Shown piece after piece: positions 46,314-58,868 of a DNA stretch of 64,000 bases (position 1 is the first letter of the stretch; each line of letters starts with the position of its first letter). The notes under the pieces were generated by a model. That model was not told the origin of the DNA. It ran no database searches and saw nothing but the letters and a program-made list of their open reading frames with translations. Source of the stretch: Enoplolaimus lenunculus (taxonomy: Eukaryota; Nematoda; Enoplea; Enoplida; Thoracostomopsidae). The position numbers and the translations under genes are program-made. The stretch spans positions 124,001 through 188,000 of the forward strand of contig JASANG010003490.1 in NCBI GenBank assembly GCA_030248215.1, read 5' to 3'.

Positions 46314-49300
46314 TCAACTAACAACAATCTTTGATAGCACACGTAAACCATCGAATAGTTCTTCTCTTTTGGCTTGGTCAGATGCTGTTATTTGTCGAAC
46401 ACCGAAGCATATTTCTATATTTGCTACGGATTCAGACGAACAATTGTAACACGGCTTATCGCATGACGTTATTGTATTTGCATGACACGTCATAGTACAA
46501 TGATTAGAAAGCAATCGTCTGGCACGCAGGAGAGCAAAATGCATTAGACCAGCTTCAGTGCATCTCGTTCGAGTTAAATCGACATATTCCATACTTGGCG
46601 CATAATCTAATAGCGAATAAAACAATTTATCGTTTACCTCACAGCCAAATAATGACAGCCGTCTCAACCGATTACCTGATACTTGCAATAAATTTCCAAT
46701 TCCGTCAGAACTAATAGCGTTACGTCCGCTAAGACTTCCAGAAGTAATATGAAGCGATGTAAGAGCTGACAGATGCCGCTGATGTTGACTTATCAAATGT
46801 TGCAGTGATGCGTCTGTTACGCTTAGACCCGAATAAGATAATGATATAAGTTTTGATGATTTTGACACGCTATCCAAAATATCTATAAAAATTATGCAAG
46901 TTTAAAAAACAATGAGTTTGTAATTCATGCAGACGTGATTCGCAGCCGACTCAAAAAAGCGAGACCGAGACTTCCATCCTTGGTAATAAGCTGAAAATTT
47001 TACCCAACAATAGCCGTGATTAACGACCTCACTTTGCACATTTATGCTTGGCTCTTATGCATGTGTTTGATACTTAAACTACATTATAGATTATATTACT
47101 TAAAAACAATACAATATTACACGCGCAAGTTTTTGCAGCAAAATCTTGCACATACAACTTGCACGCGCAGGTTTGGTCCCAAAAAAGCTTTGAAGCTCTT
47201 GCAGCTGCCAATTATTCACTGGTATTCATGCTATTTAATTTAATTTGCACGTGTGAATGCAGTTGCAAGTCGCTTGAATTTCTTGCACCTACTGTTTTAT
47301 TGGTCAATTATTGGAATGTTCGTTGAAATTACTTGCAGCTGCAAGTATTTCGTGCAAGTTGCAGCGGCGAGTTCTCGCTACAAAACTTGCACGTGTGAAT
47401 TGCTTTAAATGAAATTGTACATGCTGAATACATACATACGACTCGTTGTTTTAAAATGAATAAATTACGGGTTTGTCGGACCTATTGCTTCCCGGAAATT
47501 CTGTTTCAGACGTTGAGTTTCCAGGCTTCAACAACAGAACAGAAGGTTATATGTCAACATCTAGGTATCTCCGCATTTGTGACAACAGCACTGCACGGTT
47601 CATATTAGACTACCCACTGGTTCTCTAATCGAAGTTTTTGTTTCCCTGTCGCGAAAATGTTTTCCCTGTTTTTCATAATCGACGCGACAATACTGTGTAA
47701 TGATATTGTGCAAATACCAAAATTTTTGCCAATGTCAATTATTATTTTCAAATTTTGTCGATGCCAAATAAATTAATGCCGATGAAAGTTTTAATACACA
47801 GTGCTTAAAGAATTGATACATTATTACAAACGCGAAGACGGAAAAACCCTAGCAACCATCAACGACTATAACTTTACGAAAGAGATATATCAGTTTCCCA
47901 AATCAGACGCAGTGATATACGTTAATAAGTAAAACTGACAGTATTCCAACTCACTGTCAACTTCAAAAAGCGTCGGCAAAGAATCGGTAATTTTTTGTAG
48001 CGCCGATGCCGGTACTCACGAAAATTACCAACATTGCCGATGCCGATTAGAGACCAATTTTCGACCTTGTGATCAGTCTGAATGAAATAAAAATTTTTCC
48101 TCTTATACTTGTGTTCATTTTTCCTGTGCTTACTGCATATTTTCCGCTTTTCCGTGTAGTGCGGTTACCCTGCATCCATATTGTATTAAACAACCAATCA
48201 TGATTTCAAACTCAGTTTCTAAACTAACGTTCAAATCCGAAGTTATCCTTCTGCGAAACGCTGAGCGATTTTAGTCGAGTAAGTTGGGCCAGGGGCTCAA
48301 AAGTGAGCTCTTTATCACAGTCAGCAATTAAAACATTTTCCAATTTCGGGCAACATTCAAAAATAATGCCCAGATCACCTGTCGTTATTGGTAAACTATA
48401 GAGGTGAAGTTCTGCCAAAGTTTCAAGGCTGAAACAGTAAGAAGCATGCATTGACCGGATATCCGGATCTGGTTCAATATCCGGCAAAATACAGACATAC
48501 GTTTTCGGTTATGGTATTCGGTATATACAAACCTATCGGATATCTGCTGTTGTGGTTCCGAATATCAGAAAAGTGCATTTTACATGTACAAATACTAAAC
48601 TAAGAAAAGACACTGACGTGAAACAAAAATTCAAGGGAACAATAATTATTTTTAAATCAGAAAACATATTTTTATGCACGACTCAAATACTACCAACAGT
48701 CGTCAAAATAAGTTCCTATATCCGGTCAACATACGGTTGCGGCATCCGGTAAAACTAATATCCAGTCTATTTCTGGTAAGTAGTTCATATAGTGAAATGA
48801 GAAAATTAAATGGAACAATTATTTTAAAATCAGTAAACATATTTTTTATGCACGGTCGACATTTGGCTGCAGTATCCGGAATTAATATCCAGTCTATTTC
48901 TGGTAAGTAGTATACAAATGAAATTTCTATAATAATGAGTCGTTTCATAGTGGTAAGTCTTCGAAAACCCCTGACTGTAAATTAGAAGTATGCAAAATAT
49001 TAAACATCACACGTATATTTAACCTCACTGTAACTAGGTTGCTGCGACAGAACACTAACCAAAAAGTAAATGTACGCGTTAGGTTGTCGAAACAGCTGCA
49101 TAGCGAAAACTTGAATAGAAGTGTTCATATAGAACTCACACAAGAGAGACGTAATGCATAACTTATTTTGTAGTTTGTTATTTATCAATCTACTGAATTA
49201 AGCAAATTACCTTTGGAGATCATACACATTACGGACACGAGCGTTCATAACATGTAGCTTTTGCAAATGTCGACAGTTCTGAAACAACGTGCGAAGCTGG

Positions 49301-51690
49301 TTGACTTCAAAATGACGAGAGTAGATAACACATTCTCGAAGTTCTGGGCACCGCAGCCACACTCTCAGCCCTGAAGTAAAAACAATATGCACATTATGTA
49401 ATATGATAACTGGCAAAGTTCGTAAACATTTTTGCCAACTACGCAATACTACATTACATTAAGTGGGCAACAAGCATGAATCCCAATCTGTTTTAGGTTT
49501 AAGAAATAATTTACAACGGTACCTGTATTGAGAAGCAACGCAAGTGATGCCAGCCGAGGCATGGAGGCGAGTAGCGACGAAAATAGCTCGGATGCAACCA
49601 GCATCGGGTACACGTCGTATCTCTGCAACGAATAAACAATCAACAACAATGTTTTAGGTTGTACTTCATTTTAAAAAGCTGTGTAGGTTGTTCACAGATA
49701 AATTACTGACGGTACACCCATCAGCACATGTAATGTAAATGTTTGCATGTGCCCGTGTACGTTCACAAATTTTATGGGGATACAATAACGCTCGAAAACC
49801 TGATAAACGTAAGCAGTGTTATTCTAGGGGCGTAACAGTATGTCTCAGCACATTCCTGTTATTCCTAAGGCTAGCCTAAACTTCAGCACAAAAAAGGTCT
49901 ATAACTAGCCTACATTTAAAGAAAAATAATAGCCTTAATCCTAGATGGGAATGGGCGGAGACCAGCCATGAAATGCCTCGATCTCTGATGAATTGTCTCG
50001 GTTCCACCAAACCACCCAGACTCAAAAAATCAAGACGTGCCAAATACCGAGACTCCCATCTCTGACGCTAGCCACCTCTATGTTAGCTGTGTCAAGTAAA
50101 CATTTTGGATACCTTTGTGCATTTAAGGAAGAATTATTACCTACGTTCTAATATTTGAATGCCATCTAGTATTAGATTTGAATTAAATTAAATGGATCCG
50201 GTTCCGGCCGGATATTAGATCGTCCGTCTTCCGCATTTTTTTGGTATCCGGTCACATCCTGATATGTTCCGCCAATTTTTCACCTTTCGTATTCGGTAAA
50301 TTGTTACAGTAAAATTTTTGTGACTATACGGCCAATGTGTATAATCAAATATAATATTGATTTAGGGTAAAAACTTCGCATGAATAAACGGCAATCATTT
50401 TTGGTTCTGTAAAGCAAAAATATAATCAAATATTGATAAGTTAAACTCATCGAAAACAATATAAAGGAGGGACCGCTGTCTTAGATGATGCAGAATTTTT
50501 ATGTACTATATCACAACTACGCCTAAAATTAAAACGTCAAAATTCAGATTGGAAATGTGATTAGAACCATATATACACATATACGTACGTATGCACATAT
50601 AATTATATCTTCTTGTTTTCTACTTATTGTTATATGCTTCATAAATATGCTGTATCATTTAAACTAACATCGCACGATCTCAACAACTAAACACACAAAA
50701 CTACAGTTTTATTTTATGTAATATATCACAACTACGCCTAAAATTAAAACGTCAACATTCAGATTGGAAATGTGATTAGAACCATATATACACATATACG
50801 TACGTATGCACATATAATTATATCTTCTTGTTTTCTACTTATTGTTATATGCGGCATAAATATTCTGTATCATTTAAACTAACATCGCACGATCTCAACA
50901 ACTAAACACACAAAACTACAGATTTATATAGAAAATAACAATAATTGATTGCATGTTGGCTTTACAGACGCACATTATCGTTTTGGCTGTCAGAACTGAA
51001 TACAGCTTCACCATTTTCATCAATAATCTGATCAAAATGTGCTTCAAGAACTCGAACACTCTCCACCACAGGCAGTGATCCAACTTCGAATTTTAGAGAA
51101 TCTATTTTCAAAACTTCAAGCACCAGACAATATTCTGATATTGCGTCTAGAACACCTGAAAATATTTGCAAGCATATTCTAAAACATGAAGACTAACAAA
51201 AACAACAATTTGAAACGAACATTAAAAAAACTTGTTGTAACCCCAGTACAACTAAAATTATCGCTTATCTATACGGCTTTGTTTGTTTTTACACGATGTG
51301 AACACAAACAATGCAAAATGAAACTTAAGTTACAGCTTACAAATCACCTAGGTTATGGAAAAAATTTATGATAGAAAAATATAAAAAGTATATATTCCAC
51401 GAACCTCTTGGAACAAATCTTCTAATTGAAGTTCTCAAGTCTACTTCTTTCAAGTGAGCACCCGTTTTGAGCAGTACTGCACGCATTAATGCTACGTACT
51501 TTGCAGGGGTTGAAATATCAACTATACGATAAAGATCCGAAACATCTTCAATTGCGACAGAGGTTATATCGTAATATGGGACAGTCACTTGCCATAATCG
51601 ACATACTTTCTCTAATTTAAGTCTTTCGTACCACGGTAACAAACGAAAAATATAGCCAAGGACATCATTAGGCAAATCATTAATCAACAT
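46314..51690 (-). CDS. F-box/leucine-rich-repeat protein (SCF substrate receptor)
   Basis: Six exons: 51690-51405, 51155-50974, 49622-49523, 49370-49211, 48428-48229, 46882-46314 (TGA). All borders are GT-AG and all phases (1,0,1,2,1) close, giving 498 residues. The N terminus is an F-box, LPNDVLGYIFRLLPWYERL followed by VCRLWQ, which in this family binds Skp1 of an SCF ubiquitin ligase. The rest has irregular leucine-rich repeats, such as LAELHLYSLPI, CPKLENVLIADC, LTRLKSLSV and LRRLSLFGCEVND, expected to bind the substrate. The C-terminal 70 residues include cysteine-rich CDKPCYNCSSE. I cannot name the orthologue. Introns 2 and 5 hold repeats. Confidence 0.88.
47117..47401. mobile_element. 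Palindromic MITE in F-box gene intron 5
   Basis: The left end ACACGCGCAAGTTTTTGCAGC and the right end GCTACAAAACTTGCACGTGT are imperfect inverted repeats; CTTGCAGCTGCAAG-like palindromes recur inside. No coding capacity and no clear target duplication. The class is unknown. Confidence 0.65.
47402..48228. other. F-box gene intron 5, remainder
   Basis: No recognisable content apart from GATGCCGAT words near 47990-48050, which may be a fragment of a dispersed repeat. Confidence 0.45.
48450..48920. repeat. Duplicated ATCCGG-rich segment in F-box gene intron 4
   Basis: CCGGATATCCGG and related ATCCGG words mark the block. The phrase TAATATCCAGTCTATTTCTG then GTAAGTAG occurs twice (48757 and 48883), and a GAACAAT-ATTTTAAATCAG-AAACATAT segment occurs at 48638 and 48812. 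It is a diverged local duplication of a dispersed repeat. Confidence 0.6.
49941..50064. repeat. Short GGTCTCGG-family copy in F-box gene intron 2
   Basis: The left end ATGGGAATGGGCGGAGACC and the right end ACCGAGACTCCCATCTCTG are inversely related, with GTCTCGGTT inside. It fits a short internally deleted copy of the family typified by 58869-59459. Flanks do not match. Confidence 0.55.
50496..50927. repeat. Recent 215-bp tandem duplication in F-box gene intron 2
   Basis: Two adjacent copies, from about 50496 and 50711, differ at only a few positions (for example TATGCTTCAT against TATGCGGCAT). Matching points such as TCACAACTACGCC at 50511 and 50726 give a 215-base period. Near-identity implies a young event. 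It is intronic and would not change the protein. Confidence 0.88.
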
Positions 51691-51993
51691 GACCTAGTAT
51701 CATGTTTCAATTAAACATCACTGCAAAAAGATCAAGTGAATTATAAACACGTGCATTAACACGTGCGTACAGCAGCACAGAAAAATGTCTCAAATAATAA
51801 CTGTTATCTGCAAAAAAGCAGAAAAAACATACGCACATGTATAATTTTAATACGTACCTGCATGTATAATCAATTAGGTACTTAAATTTGATTTGATTAC
51901 CTAATAGCAGCACAGCAATACGCAAGTAATGGTTTGAATTGCCGCTTCTGACTTTTTAATTCGTCAGTTGGTTAAAATTCAGTATTTATGCAG
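51691..51993. other. Upstream flank of the F-box gene
   Basis: AT-rich; the promoter and 5' leader of the F-box gene must lie here or beyond. No core element is clear enough to call. Confidence 0.4.
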
Positions 51994-52080
51994 CAGGGAT
52001 GCGCGGTCCCGGTCAAAAACTGAGACCCACTTACCGAGACAGGAACTTCTGGTCTCGGTCAATTAACTGAAAACCACCTT
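51994..52080 (+). repeat. GGTCTCGG-family MITE left end
   Basis: Starts CAGGGATGCGCGGTCCCGG and contains GGTCTCGG repeats. A right end of the same family (GAGACCGAGACCGCC then CTTCCCTG) lies at 53943, but the 8-base flanks (TTATGCAG and GCCATGGA) differ. The two are probably separate fragments. Confidence 0.6.
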
Positions 52081-52934
52081 AAAATTTTACTTTAACAAAA
52101 ACAAACTGTTAAAACATGCATGGACACAACACGACGTGGCGCCAAAGGCGGCAGTAAAATAAAATTCTTTTGGTTTCACAAATACGCTTTCAGTGTCTTT
52201 TATATAAAAATGACTCGGAATTCTAATCGGCATCGGAATTCGGTGGCACCCGGCTGGATTTATGCCCTGTTTTTAAAATTTATTTTTTAAGCTAAAGAAT
52301 CTGTTATTTTTAACACTAGCTAAATATTTTATTTTAACGCAATTCAAGTCTAACATTTTAGAAACAGCAGCACAGTAAGTGACAGCAGACACGGTTGATC
52401 AGAAACCAATTGATTTGTATAACAAAGTTTACTATAACACCTGGTTTTGAATGCGAATGGGAATAACAGAGCAGAGAACCAGGATACTTTTGGTCTATGT
52501 TATGTTCAATAATACCCGTTCATCGAAAAACAAGGAGATTAGGGCTGTGTTTTACTTTACACCCAGCCTTTAGGCTTAGATTTGAGAACAAGAGGCTTTT
52601 GCACTTAAACTGCTCTGAAAGGACAAAATTCATGCTTTAGATAAAGGCGTATATTTTCAAATATGTATATTAACTGTCATCACTTAGTAATTGGTTTTCC
52701 AACTCACTAACTGCTCCAGATGCTGGACTCAATATTGGTACAGGAGCACCTCAGATCATATGCTAAAAATAGCTAAATTATGAGCCTCAGCAGTCACTGG
52801 TGTGAAAGTTACAAGAACGATCGTCAACTGGTGATAGGTACTACACATTTTTGAGACTATGTGCCTAAAGTTTAAAATATTATGCCAACAGCTATGGTCT
52901 GTTTTAAATTTTAGACTAAATGTCTTAGATAGTA
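52081..52934. other. Intergenic, nothing recognised
   Basis: AT-rich sequence with no supported exon; a stray CGGAATTC repeat fragment is seen near 52215-52245. Confidence 0.45.
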
Positions 52935-53185
52935 CCTATTTTGATGTTTAAGTTAAGTAAATACTTAAGTCGCTAAATAAATTTGATATGCTGCAAATTA
53001 ACCGCTCAGGCTTACTAACCTTTGTCTTAGTTTCTTGTTAGGACAATGGCAGCTGTTTGGCGTTTTTTAATTTGCTCGAAAATTTAAGTGTTTACTTAAG
53101 TCGGCGACTTAAGTAATTACTTAATTATTACTTTTAAGTAAATACTTTTAAGCAAAATTTCAGAAACTCAACCTGTGTTTGAAGA
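52935..53185. mobile_element. MITE rich in ACTTAAGT palindromes, copy 2
   Basis: In inverted orientation to the copy at 11251-11614. The right side (TTTCAGAAACTCAACCTG end, TACTTAAGTCGGCGACTTAAG, then CGAAAATTTAAG and TTTGCTCG) matches the left side of copy 1 base for base in long stretches. The left boundary is less clear. Confidence 0.7.
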
Positions 53186-53849
53186 GAACTTTGTTTAGTA
53201 AATCAACTACTTAGCTAGGGGTAGGTGATATCAGTCGGTTGTTGAATCAAATGAACAAAACTTGAGAGACCGTGGCTTTTTGTCTCGGTGTCGGTCAATT
53301 TTAACCGTTACCCAAAATACAAATAAGATTTCGTTTGAATATTTTGATCTGCTCTGAATCGCCGTTTCATACAATTAAACTAATAAACCGCCGCCAAACT
53401 TAATTTTTTACACTATTTTTCGCTTGGCTAGGCTACCGTCTCTCCCCATACCTTTTGAATAGGCTCGAGACAAATTTTATTGTCTCAAAACACCGTCCGT
53501 TCAACCCTAATTCACCGCTATAGTGTTGATTTTGATCCCGGGCGAACCGAATAGACTAGAGAATTTCTTAACATAGCATAGATTTTACAAATGTAAGTGT
53601 TTTAAATGCGAAAATACAACTGTTTGTGCTTTGTCACAATAAAAATAAAGTGTTTTGGGATTCCGTTCGAAAAGTAGAATTTTGGATAACCAAAGAGGTC
53701 ATTCTGTTTCTGAAATCTCTGTATAACCAGGTGGCCGTGCTCCACAATCCGTTCGCTGCCTGTGTTAGTAGGCGAAATGCGCAAGTGCTTCCGGTCCAAA
53801 GCTGCGATCCATGGAAATTTTTTCTGATTGCTTATCGCGTTTTCAGCTC

Positions 53850-53943
53850 TTTGGTCTCGGTACGCAAACCACCGAGACGGAAAAAGCGAGACCGAGACCA
53901 GTCAAATCCAGAGACTTGTCGAGACCGAGACCGCCCTTCCCTG
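53850..53943 (-). repeat. GGTCTCGG-family MITE end fragment
   Basis: Reads as the reverse complement of 11015-11100: GACCGAGACC words followed by a CTTCCCTG terminus. Only one end is recognised. Confidence 0.65.
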
Positions 53944-54154
53944 GCCATGGAGTTGGATAACTTTGGATTCGCGGTCCGGGACGACTGTCTAAAGAAGGGG
54001 GACGGTTGCATAGTGTATGTAATGTAACATACATCCATGCACTCACGGTAAGTGTTGTAAGGTGCGCTGTCTCATGGGCAATGTGTGCAAGTGTTATGTT
54101 GGTGCGAAGTAATTGAAACAATTGACCACCGCTGGATTCGAACCATCAGCCAAA

Positions 54155-54528
54155 GCCTAAATGAGGCGTTTTTGCAATATTTCACTAATTATTAGGGTTT
54201 CAAGCAATCTAATTTCAACAATAACGGGTTTTTAGGTGCGAGGAATCTGAATAAATTGTCTACAAACTTCAAAACCTATTATCGAATAGTTATCTGATGG
54301 CTAATTTGCATATTTGCTTAATTGATAAGCCTAAATAATGGCTTTTTTAAATTATTTCTCAAATTATTAGGGTTACTAGGGTTTTTAAGTGCGAGGAATC
54401 TGAATAAATTGTTTACAAACCTCCAAAATCAATAAATAAATAGTTAGCTAATAACTAATTAGCATATTAGCTTAACTTCTTACGTGTATTCGAGCTTCGC
54501 TCAATACATGTAGTCCCACTACGACTGG
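54155..54528 (+). mobile_element. Non-autonomous element with hairpin end, copy 3
   Basis: A left-truncated copy of the family at 16022-16885: two GTGCGAGGAATCTGAATAAA units, then GAGCTTCGCTCAATACATG, a GTAGT-CCC-ACTAC hairpin and GACTGG followed by T. Confidence 0.7.
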
Positions 54529-54589
54529 TTTTAATCTTACTTGATGGGATACGACGTATAAAAATTCTGTATCATTTATCTATTAAATT

Positions 54590-55695
54590 GCTTTCGTGAG
54601 TTAACTTATCAATAATGTTCTGCGTTTTGTGTATTGCGTGTTGTTTTTTACGTGCGTGCTATTCTTTTTGTCCAATGTGCAATACCCGACAAGTGTATGT
54701 AAAAGGATATATCGCCATAAATGTTCACAAATGTCGGAATATGAAGTTGTAATGGACACACGGTGTAGTGGTTGCATGCTTGACTCGAGTACAAGAAAGC
54801 CGTGGTTCGATTCCCGGCGTGGCTTTTAACTCTGGGTAAAACTTTGAATAGGGGTCGTACATACCTCGTTGTTTCAACGTGGGGTTTCACCGAGATCTAC
54901 ACTGCAAAATAGCAAGACTATAGATTTGGGGTAAGTGGATTTGCAGTCCGGGACGACCGCCTATAAAAGGAATGTCGCTCGGTATATGTCCGCAGTAAGT
55001 GTTTGTAAAAGCTAAGGTATAGATTGTCATACAATGTGCACATTTACCAGAATATGAAGTTCTTGCAATGGATCACATGGTGTAGTGGTAGCATGGTTGA
55101 TTCGATCGCAGGATGCTCGAGGATCGATTTCCGGCGTGGTCCTTAACGTAGGGTAAATCTTCGAACAGGGGTCGTGCAGATCGTGTTGTTCCACAATGGA
55201 GGTCCCACCCGAGATGGTCGCTGCAAACAGCAAGCAGATGTATTGGGTAGTCGGAATCGCAGTTCATGACGACCACCTGTAAACAAGAGGGATGTCAGTG
55301 CATATGCACGGTAAGTGTGTGTAAGCATAAATTGCCATACATGTATACAATTACCGGAATATGAAGTTGTTGGAATCGACGACACTGTGTAGTGGTAGCA
55401 TGCCTCGAGTGAGACGTATTCGGGTAGTCGGAATCGCAGTTCATGACGACCGCCTGTAAATAAGAGGGATGTCGGTGCATGTGCACGGTAAGTGTGTGTA
55501 AGCATAGATTGAAATACATGTGCACAATTACCGGAATATGAAGTTGTTTCCATCGACGACACGGTGTAGTGGTAGCATGCCTCGAGTGCAAGAAGGCCGA
55601 GGTCCGATTTTCGGGGTAGTCTTTAACTTTGGATAAGATTGGAACGGAAGTCGTGCAGACCATGTTGTCGTAATAAGCCACGGATCCACCGTCAC
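54590..55695 (+). repeat. Tandem array of tRNA-like SINE units, 307-bp period
   Basis: The A-box-like word GTGTAGTGGT occurs at 54773, 55080, 55387 and 55564: spacings of 307, 307 and 177 bases. The first, second and fourth units have a B-box-like word downstream, best kept as GGTTCGATTCCCGG in unit 1 (about 54813). Each unit also carries GGAATATGAAGTTGT upstream and GTCGTGCAGA plus GACGACC-CCTGTAAA downstream. The third unit has lost about 130 bases, including its B box. Head-to-tail copying of a tRNA-derived SINE is the simplest reading. Related fragments lie at 53955-54140. Confidence 0.8.
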
Positions 55696-56304
55696 ACCAC
55701 GCTGTGTAAGGTTATGCGTTCTTTTAGGCAATTGTGTTAGCTATTATATGGGCTGTTTACTATAGTACTGCGCAATCGCGTATACAAAGAGGGAGAGGGG
55801 ATATATCGCCTCCTGAATTTTGCGGAAAGATTCGAAAAACGCTCTTTTACATGGTGTACAATAACCTGCAGATTTAAGAAATTTTCATACTAGCTACGCT
55901 CGCTCGCAAAATAAGTTCCGTCCCTAAATGAAATCCTGGCTACGCTCCTGGTAGCGCTGCCGATTATGCATTATGTATTATTATATACGTGTTGACTTTT
56001 TTATACCCGATATACGGTCGTGTTTAACATGTTCTTATTGCGCTATATTTGCATGTCCTACATATGCATGACATTGTTCGCTTATCATACACCCAATTAT
56101 GCTGCCATAACATTACGCTCTCAGGCACATTTATGGCATTCTTTAGCTTAAAATACAGTATCGTGTACTAACGTATAGCACCTCACAAAGAGTAATACGT
56201 CATTTTCTGTACTAAGATTAAAGACAACCATTTCTATTTCTTGCTTAAGGATTTGTGATAGTGTTCATATATAGTTAATCAGAATTAACAAGTGTAATAT
56301 TGTC
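55696..56304 (+). promoter_or_regulatory. Upstream region of ARPC5
   Basis: No gene. A TATA-like CATATATAG lies at about 56266, 38 bases before the start codon; its role is unproven and the leader would be very short. The rest is AT-rich without recognised motifs. Confidence 0.3.
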
Positions 56305-57448
56305 ATGGCTAAAAATACAAGCAGCACAGCATTCCGAAAGCTGGATGTTGATGCTTTAAACGAAGATGCGTATCGTGAAGAAGACGAGGTAAGTTAGTAT
56401 TTCAATACATTCATGAAATTTGCAGACAATGAGAGCATTGAAAAACCAGTTCCTATCACATAATGTCTATTCTGGAAGAGCAGCCGCTGCAGGTTTACAA
56501 TCTTCTATCGCGTGAGTGTTTTATGTTCGAAACATTACGTATTATATCTTAAGCTTTCTTGATTGCGTACAGATGCAATGTTCGCACGTATGTTACATTC
56601 GTTTTTATGGTTTGGATGTTTCGTTACTGAAAATGCTGTGTACTTTTACATATATGATGTAACTTAGTTTTGGACTCAATTGTTGTTTGAATATTAGTAA
56701 CTGTTCTGGTATATAAGCTGTCATTCAGCCATCAAACCGCGACCCTGTGGCGACTGAATGGAGGCACGTCACGTGATCATTTTTGTTTATATTAAGGCTC
56801 CCGATACTCCAGGAATCGGTCCAGACGAAAACGATGTATCGATTTGTCTGCAGTCAAACAGGTTGCACGACGCACTACTGGCTGCTTTAAAAAACGCACC
56901 GGTTCGCAGCAAAAATCAGCAAACCAAAGATCGAGCAACCCGCCTAGTACTTCGTGTGCTCACGTCATTCCGCACTGCTGAAATTGAACGTTCTGTTGAA
57001 CAACTTGATAAAGAGCAGTTGGATTTGCTGATGAAATATATTTACAAGGTAACGTTTTCAACTTTTGACTGGCGCTTTCATTATTCTAATTATATAGTTA
57101 TGTATTCCATAAGCCATTGCTGTTTCACGTATCATTTCAGCGTTAAAAAGCGGATTATATTCAACTGTTTACCCAAAATATCGCTTAAGTGCGTACAATG
57201 AGCACAATCTGCTGTGCATATTTACGAACCCAAAGGTGGAGAGCACGTACGTACGTATATTTAATATTGGGTTGGTATAATTAATGCTAATCTTTCTAAA
57301 GAGTTAATAGGCATCTTGATTTTTTCAGGGCTTTGAATTTCCAACCGAAAATAGTTCTGCAATCCTGCTTGTTTGGCACGAAAAGGTTTTTGCAAAGGCA
57401 GGTCTTGGTGCAATTGTTCGTGTATTAACCGGCCGCAAACGATTGTAA
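56305..57448 (+). CDS. ARPC5: Arp2/3 complex 16-kDa subunit (ARPC5)
   Basis: ARPC5 is a structural subunit of the seven-part Arp2/3 complex that nucleates branched actin. Three exons: 56305-56388, 56797-57048, 57329-57448 (TAA), all phase 0, give 151 residues, the same length as human ARPC5. The start [16 protein letters not shown], the acidic AYREEDE stretch, [41 protein letters not shown] and the end [11 protein letters not shown] all follow the family. Acceptors are ATTAAG (exon 2) and TTTTCAG (exon 3). The longer open frame from 56758 begins in intron 1 and is not used. No sign of damage. Confidence 0.98.
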
Positions 57449-58868
57449 CAAAGATGCAATTTTGTAACCTGCTTTTTGTATAATATACGGATTGTTTGCA
57501 ATTTGTTGCTCAATCTTCGTTAAATAATCGTGGCTTAAATATATTGTATCTATTCCTGCTGACGTTGATTCTGGGTGTATTTGCGTGTTATAGTTTGACC
57601 TATTTTGTTCATTTTTGGAGCTAACTGTTAAGAAAAAACACGAGTACTTCTTATGCGTATTGCTGCAAGTTTCAAATGCAAAAGTTCTAAAGTGTTTTCG
57701 ATCTATAAAGTATATGCTTGCTGTACTTTTAACGTACTTTACGTCCTTATACAGTGCAATTTAATTAGCTGCACTGCGATATCTTGATTTGGTTTCATTC
57801 TGTGATATCAAACATTACGATTTCCTTATGAATGGTTGCAGTAAATGTTATATACTTTATTTCTTGTTTATTTTGCTTTTGTCTGTGGCCACATGAGCTA
57901 TAGTATATTAATTTAAAAGCTTTGTGGACGATTTCAAACTCTTCTCTATTTTGCTCGTTTTCCACAAGTATGGTTAAAGAACTATTCACACAAAGGTCTT
58001 GAAAAATGGAAACCGTTTTTAATTGATTTGATTAAATAATTTACCAATACGGATTATAGGGCTTTAAAATATACTGAATCTGTAGCTGGAAACAAGTTGT
58101 GAAAAGAACTTGAGTTTCAACAACATTTTTGGGATACAAATTTTTATTTTTAAACTTATTTAGTCTCTGGTAAACCCTATAACTTATGTTGGATTCACGT
58201 TATAACGTTCAGGTAAGTTGCGATATTCCAAAATTACAACGAATATATATTCAACGAGAAAATGTAATCTTCGCATCCTGAAGATAATTTAAGATAAGTG
58301 TTTTAAAATCCATTTATTTGAGTCTAAATCTTTTTTTGGTACCACCCGAACCTAGGGGTGGGTTTTCAAGCTGGGTCGGAATATAAGGGGATTTGTCCGA
58401 GTACGTAGCACCCCACACCCCGATTCGCAAAATGTTAAACCGGACACGCATACGCGTTACTCCCTGCTTCACTCACAGTGGGACATTACCAGCGTTAACC
58501 CGTCGGGTAAAGAATTTCAATCCGCGGTAAAGTTTTAAGGTGGAAAAACTACTTCATTATCTTTTATTTCTGGTCAGGTGCGGCCTGTGCTTTATTTAGC
58601 TGGGTTTGAATTTTTATTTCTGGTAAACCATTTATAAAATTCATTAAAGCTATATCGCAAAACTTTATAAAAGCGCGAATCACCAGCGATCATTAAGATA
58701 CTGGTTTGGCTTCATGCGCGAGTAAAACGTGGGTCGTGGGTAGATCTCTTTTGTGCCGGTATACCCGCGGGTAAAAAATTCTTGTTTGCGTGGGTTAAGC
58801 GCAGGTCGGGTAGAAAATCCATGCCCGCTTCCCACTCTGATTCGACTAGTACCAGTTTTGGTTAACGT
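57449..58868. other. Downstream flank of ARPC5
   Basis: No gene recognised and no canonical AATAAA close to the stop codon. From 58330 to 58860 a moderately GC-richer patch holds words of the ACCCG-CGGGT kind (GTTAACCCGTCGGGT at 58494, TACCCGCGGGT at 58761), probably a dispersed repeat fragment. Confidence 0.45.

Noticed and set aside
51994-53943. One 1.95-kb hAT element between two family ends
   Set aside because: The 8-base flanks do not match and the interior holds unrelated repeats; two fragments are more likely.
54765-54835. A functional tRNA gene on the + strand
   Set aside because: The T arm is imperfect and the sequence is one unit of a tandem SINE array.
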